The notes beneath the pieces were generated by a model. It made no database searches, had not been told where the DNA came from, and saw only the letters and a program-made list of their open reading frames with translations. This document shows positions 43,527 through 52,301 of a DNA stretch of 64,000 bases, piece by piece. A program made the translations under genes and the position numbers. Source of the DNA: Acidobacteriota bacterium (GTDB lineage Bacteria; Acidobacteriota; Terriglobia; Bryobacterales; UBA6623); assembly GCA_016125275.1 (NCBI GenBank), contig WGMB01000001.1:124001-188000 (forward strand), in the 5' to 3' direction. Numbering within the stretch: position 1 is the first letter of the stretch; each line of letters begins with the position of its first letter.

Positions 43527-44408
43527 TCAGACGCTGATCACCGGGCAGGGCGAGCGCCGGATGGCGGCCGTCAGGTCCGTGCGCAAGCCGAACAGCCCGA
43601 CGCGACCGTCGGGCCGGCGGCGGCCGGTCACCACGATGTCCGCGGCGACGGTCTTCACGGCCTTCGGCAGAGCGTCTTCGACCTCGCCGGGCTCGATGAT
43701 GATGGCGGCTTCGACGCCCGCCCCGGCCAGCAGCAGCGCAGCTTTCTCCCGCGCCCGCTCGATGTAGATGGGCAGCAGGTTGTCAGGCATGTAGGGCGCC
43801 GCGCCGAGGGTTTGCAGCAGCGGCGGCGCGTGCAACAGGTACAGGGGCGCCTCGTAGGCCGCGGCGAAGTCGCTCGCCCACTTCAGGATCCGGTCGCTGT
43901 CCGCCTCCAGGTCCACCAGGCAAGCGATCCGGCGGTAGGGATGCTTCGCGGCGGGCTGCACGTCCTCCATGTGGACGCCCGTCATCACGGGGCAAGGCAG
44001 GTCGTGCAAGACCTTGGTGGTGACCGACCCCAGCATCATCCGCCGAAAGTGGCCTCCGCCGGCGGTGGGCATCACGATGAGGTCCAGGTCGGTCGTCACA
44101 GACTTCTGCTCGATCGCCGAGGCCGGATCTCCTCCGGCGACTTCGGTCTCGATGGCGACGCCGACCCCCAACTCCTGCGCCATATCATCCAACGCCTCGG
44201 CGGCTCCGGCTCGGATCTCGGCCTCGAACTGTTGTTCGTAGGCGCGAGCCGCGAGCGGGTAGACCGCGTGGACGACCCGGTACGACGGAACGACGTGGAA
44301 CAGAATGAGGCGCGCGCCGAAATGTCGGGCGATGTTGACGGCGTTCTCGACCTCCGGGGCGGATCTCAGGGAGAAGTCCACCGGAGCGAGGATTGTCTTG
44401 ATCTTCAT
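43527..44408 (-). CDS. Universal stress protein with two Usp domains
   Basis: 293 residues, two tandem Usp domains of about 145 residues. The first has MKIKTILAPVDFSLRSAPEVENAVNIA and the ATP-binding loop GGGHFRRMMLGSVTTKVLHDLPCPVM (G-x2-G-x8-G-S). The second half has the matching IACLVDLEADSDRILKWASDFAAA but a diverged loop RRRPDGRVGLFGLRTDLTAAIRRSPCPVISV. It is cytoplasmic and probably stress-induced. It lies between the DUF1704 peptidase gene and a small unknown gene on the same strand. Confidence 0.92.
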   Translation of the reverse strand: MKIKTILAPVDFSLRSAPEVENAVNIARHFGARLILFHVVPSYRVVHAVYPLAARAYEQQFEAEIRAGAAEALDDMAQELGVGVAIETEVAGGDPASAIEQKSVTTDLDLIVMPTAGGGHFRRMMLGSVTTKVLHDLPCPVMTGVHMEDVQPAAKHPYRRIACLVDLEADSDRILKWASDFAAAYEAPLYLLHAPPLLQTLGAAPYMPDNLLPIYIERAREKAALLLAGAGVEAAIIIEPGEVEDALPKAVKTVAADIVVTGRRRPDGRVGLFGLRTDLTAAIRRSPCPVISV

Positions 44409-44480
44409 GGAGCCGTCCCTCTCAACAGGAAGGACAGCATGCCGGGCGCCAAAGAAAGGGGGCGGCCGCGAGGGGGAGCT

Positions 44481-46418
44481 TCAGCCCACGAGCTCCATCA
44501 CTTCCATGCCCTGGCCGACCTTGGCCAGACGTTCGCGGGCCGTGGGCTGGTCCAGATAGCGCGGACGCAAGGGGGGCGGAACCAGCAGCTTGCGCCATTT
44601 GAGCTCTTCGATCAGCGGCAGATGGCGCAGGCCGATCTTGCCCACCAGCAAAGGTTCGAGCAGGCCGCCCTCGCGCAGATAGCGCAGCAGAGCCGCCAGG
44701 CCGCGCAGGTAGACGGCGTCTTTGGCCTGGCCGCCGCCGCGAAACACGCGCATCGTGACGGTGAAAGCGGTCTGCTGCGAGAAATCCCAGTTACGGTCGA
44801 GCAGCCGGAACACCTCCACGAACGAGGCGCCCTGGGTCATGCGCGCCACGGCGAGCACGCGCGCCGCCAGCAGACGGAGGCGGGCGCGGCTGAGGCCGCC
44901 GACCAGGTACTCCGCCAGCACGGCGATGCCTTCCTGCAACTCGTCGTAGGACGGCAGCCCGTTGCGCAACTGGCGCAGGCGCTGCGCCTCGCCGTTGTAG
45001 TAGGTCACCACGTGGGTGCCGACCTCGTGTTGCAGCAGGGCCTCGGCGCGGTGCTTGGGCACCTTCATGTCCTTGCCGATGAGCAGATTGCCGCGGGAGA
45101 CCATCAGGCCGATGATGTCGCTGCGCACCTCGACCTTGGCGCGCAGGCCCGGGAAGCGGCTGCGCAGAAAGCTGAGCTCCTTCTGCGCCAGGGTCGCGAA
45201 CTCGGCCGTGGTGAGCGAGCCGCCTTCACGCTCGCGCGACCGCGACGGAATGCGGTCGAGCAGTTGCAGCGCCAGGCGCAGCAGGTCGTCGTCGACCTCG
45301 CCGTAGAGTTGCAGGCTCTCTTGCAGGAACCGCGGCGTCTCGCGGTCCGTGATCATGGTGACCTTGCGGTCGAGCTCGTCCTGCTGCTCGCGAAACAGCT
45401 CGGCCATCGAGGGGTCCTCGATGCGCTCGATGGGGATCTTGAACAGTTCGCGCTTGACCAGGGCGGGGTCGATGGGGACGGGGCGGTAGGAGAACTTGGG
45501 GGCTCGCTGGAACCGCTTGCGGCGGAACTCGCTCCAGGCTTCGGCGGCGTTGCGGGGCGTGGTCAGCAGCAGGGGGTCGAAGGAGTTGCTGACGTTGGCG
45601 AGCTGGCTGTCGACCTCGTAGACCAGCTTGACGAAGGTGTGCCGGCCGAGGGCGTGGAAGTGCGGCGGCTTTTGCGTGGTGTGCCGCTGGGTGAACTCGA
45701 AGGCGGCGCGTTGCAGGGCGCGGGAGAGGCCGTCGCGGATCTTGCGGTGCAGCAGCGGGTAGACGCGCTTCTTGCCGGGGCTGTAGTAGACCGGTCGGAC
45801 CTCCACGTGCAGCGTCAGGCAGTTGCGGGTGGCCTCTTTGCGGCGCAGCAGCGGCCGCAGGCCGGGCGGGGCGTAGTCGGCTCGCGCGGCGACATCCACG
45901 TGGACAGGGATGTCGGGCAGGTCGAGTTTGGCGAGTCGCGACTCGAGCAGGTCGACGGTGTGGGAGTCCGGCCAGGAGCGGGGCCGCACGATGCGGAACA
46001 GGGGCGGCGGGTCGCCGGAAGGCGACTCGCGCTGCGGCGTGGAGATTTCCACCAGCAGGAAGGCGCCGAACTCGCGGATGCCGGCGCGCACGACGGCTTC
46101 GACCATGGCGGCGACCCCGGGGGCGGAGGCTTCGTCGCCGGGCGCGGTGAGGTAGCGGGCTTCGCCGGTCACCAGCTCTTCGGCGCGCGGGGCCGCCCCG
46201 GCGGCCGGCCGGCGGTAGACGCACAGGTAGGGCGTGGAACGGTCGTGGTGAAAGCGGCCCCAGGGCTGCAGGTTGCGGCGCACGAGCTTGCCCTGCGCCA
46301 TGCGCTGCAGGATGAGATCGAGGTCCACGCCCAAGGTGAGGCCCGCACCGGCTCCTTCGGCCGCCGCGCGGCTGTCCGTCGGAGTCTTCGCGGAGCCTCT
46401 GTCGGCCATAAATCTCAT
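44481..46418 (-). CDS. DUF1704 metallopeptidase-like protein (QEGLA motif / MATCAP family)
   Basis: 645 residues. HEVGTH at about 464-469 is the zinc motif of DUF1704, and QEGIA at about 495-499 is the QEGLA motif that names the family. In eukaryotes the related KIAA0895/MATCAP proteins remove C-terminal tyrosine from tubulin. Bacterial members have been linked only loosely to flavohaemoglobin expression. The N-terminal 350 residues have conserved blocks (YTPGKKRVYPLLHRKIRDGLSRALQ-like) of unknown fold. The gene is divergent from the N-formylglutamate amidohydrolase-like and ATP-grasp genes, a pairing I consider conserved. Confidence 0.85.
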   Translation of the reverse strand: MRFMADRGSAKTPTDSRAAAEGAGAGLTLGVDLDLILQRMAQGKLVRRNLQPWGRFHHDRSTPYLCVYRRPAAGAAPRAEELVTGEARYLTAPGDEASAPGVAAMVEAVVRAGIREFGAFLLVEISTPQRESPSGDPPPLFRIVRPRSWPDSHTVDLLESRLAKLDLPDIPVHVDVAARADYAPPGLRPLLRRKEATRNCLTLHVEVRPVYYSPGKKRVYPLLHRKIRDGLSRALQRAAFEFTQRHTTQKPPHFHALGRHTFVKLVYEVDSQLANVSNSFDPLLLTTPRNAAEAWSEFRRKRFQRAPKFSYRPVPIDPALVKRELFKIPIERIEDPSMAELFREQQDELDRKVTMITDRETPRFLQESLQLYGEVDDDLLRLALQLLDRIPSRSREREGGSLTTAEFATLAQKELSFLRSRFPGLRAKVEVRSDIIGLMVSRGNLLIGKDMKVPKHRAEALLQHEVGTHVVTYYNGEAQRLRQLRNGLPSYDELQEGIAVLAEYLVGGLSRARLRLLAARVLAVARMTQGASFVEVFRLLDRNWDFSQQTAFTVTMRVFRGGGQAKDAVYLRGLAALLRYLREGGLLEPLLVGKIGLRHLPLIEELKWRKLLVPPPLRPRYLDQPTARERLAKVGQGMEVMELVG

Positions 46419-46489
46419 CCAATCATAGCGTTTGCGAGCGGCCCCGGGAGAGCTCCCAGGGCCCTCTCACAAGCGTTCCCGGCCCCTGC

Positions 46490-46495
46490 TATACT
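46490..46495 (+). promoter_or_regulatory. -10 hexamer TATACT of the divergent cluster
   Basis: TATACT lies 65 bases before the TTG start of the amidohydrolase-like gene, giving a leader of about 58 bases, longer than for most genes here. The interval to the DUF1704 start also contains GGGAGagCTCCC (46446-46457), a short inverted repeat. Confidence 0.42.
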
Positions 46496-46560
46496 TCGCA
46501 GAGTTAGCTCCTTCGCCCTTCTCGTAACCCACATCCGGTCAACCCGCGGGGCCCCCCACC

Positions 46561-47430
46561 TTGAAACCAATTTGGACTGCTCGCTTGGGCGATTCGCCCC
46601 TTGTTGCGACTGCGATTCATGACGGCCATACGGTGCGAGCCGACGTCGCTTGCCACCTGGCTCTGAGCGAGCCTGAGCGCTTGCAGGAGGAAGACCCCTA
46701 CACCGGCGCCTGGACCGAGATCGCCGACACGACGATCGTCGGTCTGCATTCGCGCTTCGAGGTCGATTTGAACCGGCCGCGCGACAAGGCCGTCTACCGC
46801 AAGCCCGAGGACGCCTGGGGCTTGCAGGTGTGGAAGGACGAGCTGCCCGACGACGTGGCCGCGCTGTCTCTGTTCGAGTACGACTCGTTCTACGAGGAGA
46901 CCCGGCGCATCCTGCAAGAGGTGGAGCGGCGGCACGGCCGCTTCTTCCTGTTCGATCTGCACACCTACAATCATCGGCGGGAGGGGCCTGACGGTCCCGA
47001 AGCGGACGCGGAGGCCAACCCGGAGGTCAACATCGGCACGGGAACCGTCGATCGGGCGTTGTGGGGTCCGGTGGTGGACCGCTTTCTGCTGGAGCTGAAG
47101 CGGTTCGACTTCGGCGGGCGCAGCCTGGACGTGCGCGAGAACGTGAAGTTCAAAGGCGGGCACTTGTCGCGCTGGACGCACGAGAGCTTCCCGCAGACCG
47201 GCTGTGCGGTGGCGATCGAGTTCAAGAAAACGTTCATGGACGAGTGGACGGGACGGTTGGACGCCGCGCACCACGGGCGCATCCTGGAGGCCTTGCGGTC
47301 GACCGTCCCCGGGGTGCTGGAAGAGTTGAGCCGGTTGCCGCCGTTGCCGAAGACGGCGCCGGCGGGTCCGGGCGTGGGGGCCCCGCCGGCGCGCCGGCCA
47401 GGGCGGCCGCGGCGTGTGCGAGTGAGCTGA
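46561..47430 (+). CDS. N-formylglutamate amidohydrolase family protein
   Basis: 289 residues. The family core appears as LFDLHTYNHRREGPDGPEADAEANPEVNIGTGTVD with the metal-binding His and Asp, HSRFEVDLNRPRDKAVYR near residue 64 and a later VAIEFKKTFMDEWTG. The start is TTG at 46561 because no ATG or GTG precedes the conserved opening, so it may be weakly translated. The gene is followed 25 bases later by an ATP-grasp ligase and preceded divergently by the DUF1704 peptidase. The Pro/Ala/Arg-rich end (about 255-289) is low complexity. Confidence 0.83.
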   Translation: MKPIWTARLGDSPLVATAIHDGHTVRADVACHLALSEPERLQEEDPYTGAWTEIADTTIVGLHSRFEVDLNRPRDKAVYRKPEDAWGLQVWKDELPDDVAALSLFEYDSFYEETRRILQEVERRHGRFFLFDLHTYNHRREGPDGPEADAEANPEVNIGTGTVDRALWGPVVDRFLLELKRFDFGGRSLDVRENVKFKGGHLSRWTHESFPQTGCAVAIEFKKTFMDEWTGRLDAAHHGRILEALRSTVPGVLEELSRLPPLPKTAPAGPGVGAPPARRPGRPRRVRVS

Positions 47431-47455
47431 AGGCGGCAGTCGGTCAGGAGTTGAA

Positions 47456-48502
47456 ATGCGTGTTGGTTTGATGGTCAACGATGTCGCGACCGAGCAGAGC
47501 GGGTACACCACGATCCGCTTGGCGATGCAACTGGTCAACCACGGCCACGAGGCCTGGCTGATCGGGGCCGCGGACTTCACCTACGGCACGGATGAGCACA
47601 TCCACGCCCATGCGACGACGGTTCGCAAGAAGAACTACAAGAGCACGGTGGTGTTCCTGGAAGAGCTGCAGAGCCCCAAGGCGCGGCGGGAGAAGATTAC
47701 CGTCGACGACCTGGACGTGCTGATGCTGCGCAGCGACCCGTCGCAGGACGCGATGTCGCGGCCGTGGGCGGCGTCAGCGGGCATCGTCTTCGGGCGGGTG
47801 GCGATGCGCCACGGGGTGATCGTGCTCAACGATCCCAACGGGCTGGCGAAGGCCACGAACAAGATGTACTTCCAGCTCTTCCCCGACGAGGTGCGGCCGC
47901 TGACGCTGATCAGCCGCGAGCGGGAAGAGATCAAGAGCTTCATCAAGGACCAGGGCGGCTCGGCGGTGCTCAAGCCGCTGCAAGGCTCGGGCGGCTCGGG
48001 CGTGTTTCTGGTGAAGCCGGGCGACGGCGCCAATACGAACCAGATGATCGAGTCGCTGACGCGCGACGGCTACGTGATCGCGCAGGAGTATCTGCCGGCG
48101 GCGGCTGACGGCGACACGCGGCTGTTCATGATGAACGGGCGGCCGTTCCGCTACCGGGGCAAGTACGCGGCCTTCCGGCGGGTGCGCTCGGGCGAGGACA
48201 TGCGCAGCAACATTCACGCCGGCGGCAAGCTGCGCGAAGCCGAGATCACCGACCAGCACCTGCGGCTGGCCGAGATCATCCGTCCGAAGCTGGTGCAGGA
48301 CGGCATGTTCCTGGTGGGAATCGACATCGTGGGCGACAAGCTGATGGAGATCAACGTGTTCAGCCCGGGCGGGCTGGGCAGCGCCCAGAAGTTCGAGAAG
48401 GTGTCGTTCACCAACGGCGTGATCGAGGCGCTGGAGCGCAAGGTGGACTACATGAAGTATTACCACCGCAACTTCGACAACGTGGACTTGGCCACGCTGT
48501 AG
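47456..48502 (+). CDS. ATP-grasp ligase, glutathione synthetase/RimK-like
   Basis: 348 residues. The pre-ATP-grasp domain starts MRVGLMVNDVATEQSGYTTIRLAMQL. The ATP-binding region has LKPLQGSGGSGVFLV (glycine-rich loop about residues 174-186) and VIAQEYLPAAADGDTRLFMMNG. Magnesium ligands are in LVGIDIVGDKLMEINVFSPGG. The fold joins an amino acid or peptide carboxylate to an amine at the cost of ATP. GshA is not adjacent, so glutathione synthesis is not proven. The C-terminal extension (EALERKVDYMKYYHRNFDN) is unusual. Confidence 0.87.
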   Translation: MRVGLMVNDVATEQSGYTTIRLAMQLVNHGHEAWLIGAADFTYGTDEHIHAHATTVRKKNYKSTVVFLEELQSPKARREKITVDDLDVLMLRSDPSQDAMSRPWAASAGIVFGRVAMRHGVIVLNDPNGLAKATNKMYFQLFPDEVRPLTLISREREEIKSFIKDQGGSAVLKPLQGSGGSGVFLVKPGDGANTNQMIESLTRDGYVIAQEYLPAAADGDTRLFMMNGRPFRYRGKYAAFRRVRSGEDMRSNIHAGGKLREAEITDQHLRLAEIIRPKLVQDGMFLVGIDIVGDKLMEINVFSPGGLGSAQKFEKVSFTNGVIEALERKVDYMKYYHRNFDNVDLATL

Positions 48503-48533
48503 GGGGGCGGCGGGACCGGCCCGCTCCCCATGC

Positions 48534-48539
48534 GATAAT
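48534..48539 (+). promoter_or_regulatory. -10 hexamer GATAAT for the second cytochrome gene
   Basis: GATAAT is ten bases before the TTG start at 48550. It is the best available -10 after the ATP-grasp stop, which lies 31 bases upstream of it. Confidence 0.38.
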
Positions 48540-48549
48540 CCCCAGTGGT

Positions 48550-50856
48550 TTGCGGACGCGCTTTGTACTGTTGCTGAGTCTGCTGGCGGCGCCGGGTTGG
48601 GCTGATGTCGCCGGCGAGGCGCATGCTCTGCTGGCGAGCCGCTGCTTGGCTTGCCATGGCGCGGAGAAGCCGCAGGGCGGGCTGTCGGTCGTTTCGCGGG
48701 AGGCCCTGCTGGCCGGCGGCGCTTCGGGGCCGGCGGTCGAGCCGGGGGTGGGCAAGAGCAGCTTGCTGGTCCGCCGCGCTGCCGGAGAGCCGGGGCCGCG
48801 GATGCCTTTGGGCGGCGCGCCGCTGGGTCCGGAGGAGCTGGAGCTGCTGGCGCGCTGGATCGAAGAGGGCGCGCCATGGGCCGCCGTCGAGGAAGGTCCT
48901 TCGCGCGCCACGGCGTCGCTGGCGCCGCGGCGGCCGGAGGTTCCCGCGGGCGAGGCCGCCAATCCGGTGGACCGCTTTCTGGCGTCCTATTGGGAGGCCA
49001 ACGGCGTGGCGAAGCCGGCGACGGTTTCCGACGCGGCGTTCGCGCGGCGCGTGTGGTTCGACCTCCACGGCTTGCCGCCGACGCCGGAGGAGCTGGGGGC
49101 CTTTGTGGCCGACCCTGCGCCGGACAAGCGGGCCAAGCTGGTGGAGGCGCTGCTGGCCGACCGCAAGCTCTACGCTGGGCACTGGATCACCTATTGGAAC
49201 GACCTGCTGCGCAACGACGAGGGCGTGATCTACCACGGCGGTCGGGAGTCGATTACGCCCTGGCTGCTCGACGCGCTCGAGAGCGACAAGCCGTACGACC
49301 GGATGGTGCGGGAGCTGCTGGACCCTCGCGGGCATGACGCTCCGCAGGGCTTTCTGATCGGCGTGAACTGGCGCGGCGTGGTGAACGCCAGCCAGACGCC
49401 GCCGATGCAGGCGGCGCAGAACAGCGCGCAGGTCTTTTTGGGCGTGAATCTCAAGTGCGCCTCGTGCCATGACAGCTTTGTGAACCAGTGGAAGCTGGCC
49501 GACAGCTACGGGCTGGCCGGCTTCTTCTCCGACGAGCGGCTGGAGCTGGTGCGCTGCGATACGCCGACGGGCAAGACGGCCGAGCTGAAGTTCCTCTTCC
49601 CGGAGTTGGGCGAGGTGGACCCGGACGCGCCGCTGGGACGGCGGCGGGCGGCGGCGGCCGAGCTGTTCACCTCCGAGCGCAACGGGCGCTTCGCCCGCAC
49701 GATCGTCAACCGCTACTGGAAGAAGCTGATCGGCCGCGGGCTGATCGAGCCGGCGGATGACTTGGATCAGCCGTCCTGGAACGCGGACTTGCTGGACTGG
49801 CTGGCGGCGGACTTCGTGGACCAGGGCTACGATCTGGAGCAGTTGCTGCGGCGGATCATCCTGTCGGACGCTTACCAGTCCGCGGCGGCGCCGGTCGAGG
49901 AGCCGTACGTGTTTCGAGGGCCGCACCCCCGGAGGCTGTCGGCGGAGCAATTCAGCGACGCGGTGTCCGCCATTACGGGCGAGTGGCCGCTGCGCGAGAG
50001 CGGGCTGCGGGCCGAGTACGCGCGGGCTTGGCGGCTGAAGGCGACGCCGTTGGACAGGGCCTTGGGCCGCCCGGTGCGCGACCAGGTGTTCACCGAGCGC
50101 AACGAGCAGGCGACGACTCTGCAGGCGCTGGAGCTGCTGAACGGCGGCACGCTGACGCGGCGGCTGCGCAGCGGCGCCGAGCGGCTGCTGGGCGCCTACG
50201 AGCCGGCGCCGGCGGCGGCGTATGACAGCGGCGTGGTGCGCAAGGACGCCGTGGCCGGCGAGGCGAAGCTCAGCGGGGCGAGCCGGCTGTACCTGCTGGT
50301 GGAGGATCAGGACTCCTACGACGCCTCGCGGGTGACGGCGGGCTGGGTGCAAGCGATGCTGGTGCGGGCCGACGGCTCGGCGGTCAAGCTTTCGAGCCTG
50401 AAGCCGCTGGAGGCGCCCGACCCGGCCGTGATGAAGCTCGAAGGCAAGGTGCAGGACGACGCGCTGGCGGCGGGAATCCCGAGCCGGAGGGTCTACGCGC
50501 TGCCGCCGGGCGAGTTCGACCGGCTGCTGTTCCGGGCGGGCGTGGACGACCGCAGCCAGTCCAGCGATGTGAACCCGCGGGCGCGGTTTTTCGTGTTCAC
50601 CGAGGCGCCGGACCGGCGTCGGCTGGTGCGGCCGAGCGGGGAGCCGCCGGTTCCGGCGCCGCCGCGGTTGAGCGAGGCCGAAGAGGGCGTCCGGCGGCTG
50701 TTCGTCCATGCGCTGGCGCGGCAGCCGTCCGAGGGCGAGCTGCGGGCTGCGCTGGAGCTGCTGCAGGGCGGGCCGGACGGCCGGATTCCGGTGGAGGGGC
50801 TGGAGGACCTGCTGTGGAGCTTGGCCCTGCTGCCGGACTTCCAGGTATTGCAATGA
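48550..50856 (+). CDS. Planctomycete-type cytochrome c protein (DUF1549/DUF1553)
   Basis: 768 residues. TTG start with a signal peptide ending near APGWA. The first haem c site is CLACHG (about 34). DUF1549 shows FARRVWFDLHGLPPTPEELGAFV. A second haem-like site is CASCHDSF (about 304). DUF1553 begins at FARTIVNRYWKKLIGRGLIEPADDLDQPSWNADLLDWLA and ends with ERNEQATTLQALELLNG. A beta-sandwich insert follows at about 550-690. Function is unknown, but it is always paired with a DUF1501 protein. The next gene overlaps by four bases (ATGA). Confidence 0.88.
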   Translation: MRTRFVLLLSLLAAPGWADVAGEAHALLASRCLACHGAEKPQGGLSVVSREALLAGGASGPAVEPGVGKSSLLVRRAAGEPGPRMPLGGAPLGPEELELLARWIEEGAPWAAVEEGPSRATASLAPRRPEVPAGEAANPVDRFLASYWEANGVAKPATVSDAAFARRVWFDLHGLPPTPEELGAFVADPAPDKRAKLVEALLADRKLYAGHWITYWNDLLRNDEGVIYHGGRESITPWLLDALESDKPYDRMVRELLDPRGHDAPQGFLIGVNWRGVVNASQTPPMQAAQNSAQVFLGVNLKCASCHDSFVNQWKLADSYGLAGFFSDERLELVRCDTPTGKTAELKFLFPELGEVDPDAPLGRRRAAAAELFTSERNGRFARTIVNRYWKKLIGRGLIEPADDLDQPSWNADLLDWLAADFVDQGYDLEQLLRRIILSDAYQSAAAPVEEPYVFRGPHPRRLSAEQFSDAVSAITGEWPLRESGLRAEYARAWRLKATPLDRALGRPVRDQVFTERNEQATTLQALELLNGGTLTRRLRSGAERLLGAYEPAPAAAYDSGVVRKDAVAGEAKLSGASRLYLLVEDQDSYDASRVTAGWVQAMLVRADGSAVKLSSLKPLEAPDPAVMKLEGKVQDDALAAGIPSRRVYALPPGEFDRLLFRAGVDDRSQSSDVNPRARFFVFTEAPDRRRLVRPSGEPPVPAPPRLSEAEEGVRRLFVHALARQPSEGELRAALELLQGGPDGRIPVEGLEDLLWSLALLPDFQVLQ

Positions 50857-52301
50857 AGACGACGGAGCATCTGCACGACGAGCTGACGAAGGGGCTGGGG
50901 CGGCGCCACTTTCTGCGGGCCTCCGCGAGCGCCACGCTGGCGGCTCTGACCGGAGCGGCTCCTCGAACCGTGTGGGCGGCCGAGCGGCCGAAGGCCACCG
51001 CCGACGCGATGATCCTGATCTGGATGGCGGGCGGGATGGCGCAGACCGAGACGTTCGACCCGAAGCGCTACACGCCGTTCGAGCCGGGTTTGGAGTCGAA
51101 TCGGGTGCTGAGCACGTTTCGGCCGATTCCGACGGCGCTGGACGGGGTGGAGCTGTCGGAGGGGTTGCCGAAGATCGGTTCGGTGCTGGACCGGGGCGTG
51201 CTGATCCGCAGCTACCGCTCCGGCGACCTGGGCTTCATTCTGCACTCGCGGCACCAGTACCACTGGCACACCGGATACGCCCCGCCGCTGTCGGTGGCGG
51301 CGCCGCACCTGGGGGCCTGGATTTCGAAGCTGCTGGGTCCGAAGAATCCGGATATGCCGGCGTTCATCGACATCGGCCAGAACTTGGAGATCGGGGCCGA
51401 AAGCGACTCGCTGAAGGCTTTCCACACGGCGGGTGTGCTGGGGACGGAGTTCGGACCGTTCTTCATTGCGGACCCGAATGACGCCGCCGCGAGCGTGCGT
51501 CCGCCGGAAGGGATCTCGCCGCAACGGTTTCGGGCGCGATACGCGAGCTACCGCAAGCTGGCCGAGGCCGGACCGATCGGGCGGGAGGGCGCGACTTGGC
51601 AGCGGGAGTCGCTGCTGGCGTCGCTCGAGAACGGCTACCGGTTGCTGACCTCTCCGGCTGCGCAGGCGTTCGACCTGTCGGCGGAGCCGGAGGCGAACGT
51701 GGCGCGGTACGGGGACAGCCGGTTCGGCCGCTCGTGCCTGCTGGCGCGGCGGCTGGTGGAGGCCGGGGCGCGGTTCGTGGAGGCGACGACGGAGTACATC
51801 CCGTTCCGCTATTGGGACACCCACGAGAACGGCCACACTCGGGCTCGCGGCATGAAGGAGACGATCGACGGGCCGGTGTCGCAGCTCATTCTGGACCTGG
51901 AGGAGCGCGGCCTGCTGGACCGTACGATCGTGGTGCTGGCGAGCGAGTTCGGGCGGGACATGATGACCGAAGGCCGGCCCGGCGCGACGGTCCAGACGCA
52001 GGCCAAGGTGCCGGACCGGATGCAGGAGCTGAAGCACTACGGCATGCACCGGCACTTTACCGAGGCTTCGAGCGCGCTGGTGTTCGGCGGAGGCTTTCGG
52101 CGGGGCTTGGCGTACGGCAAGACGGCTGACGAGCGGCCCTGCTCGATCGTGGAGGGCGAGATCGGCATCGAGGACCTGCACGCCACGCTGTACCACGCGC
52201 TGGGGATCGCGCCGGACGACGGGATCGTGATCGAGCAGCGGCCGTTCTATGTGACCAAGGACGGGAAGGGGCGCGTGCGGCGGGAGCTGCTCGAGGGTTA
52301 G
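50853..52301 (+). CDS. DUF1501 family Tat-exported protein
   Basis: 482 residues. The leader LGRRHFLRASASATLAALTGAA is Tat-type. The DUF1501 body has MILIWMAGGMAQTETFDPKR, the metal-like HSRHQYHWHTGY, TYWDTHENGHTRARGMK (written RYWDTHENG) and VVLASEFGRDMMTEGRPGA, resembling the alkaline-phosphatase fold. The reaction is unknown. Its ATG sits in the stop of the cytochrome gene. The same cytochrome plus DUF15xx arrangement occurs at 10903-14819, so the window holds two such pairs. Confidence 0.88.
   Translation: MKTTEHLHDELTKGLGRRHFLRASASATLAALTGAAPRTVWAAERPKATADAMILIWMAGGMAQTETFDPKRYTPFEPGLESNRVLSTFRPIPTALDGVELSEGLPKIGSVLDRGVLIRSYRSGDLGFILHSRHQYHWHTGYAPPLSVAAPHLGAWISKLLGPKNPDMPAFIDIGQNLEIGAESDSLKAFHTAGVLGTEFGPFFIADPNDAAASVRPPEGISPQRFRARYASYRKLAEAGPIGREGATWQRESLLASLENGYRLLTSPAAQAFDLSAEPEANVARYGDSRFGRSCLLARRLVEAGARFVEATTEYIPFRYWDTHENGHTRARGMKETIDGPVSQLILDLEERGLLDRTIVVLASEFGRDMMTEGRPGATVQTQAKVPDRMQELKHYGMHRHFTEASSALVFGGGFRRGLAYGKTADERPCSIVEGEIGIEDLHATLYHALGIAPDDGIVIEQRPFYVTKDGKGRVRRELLEG

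Noticed and set aside
40961-43537. Plus-strand frame opposite the sugar dehydrogenase-diheme gene
   Set aside because: Shadow composition, while the minus strand has signal peptide, propeller and haem motifs.
43509-46622. Long plus-strand open frame opposite the universal stress and DUF1704 genes
   Set aside because: It mirrors the codon bias of the minus-strand genes, is low in complexity and rich in Gly, Gln and Arg, and shows no family motif.
48460-50853. Long minus-strand frame opposite the DUF1549/1553 gene
   Set aside because: Arg/Gln/His-rich with no recognisable domain, while the plus strand carries haem sites and DUF1549/1553 motifs.
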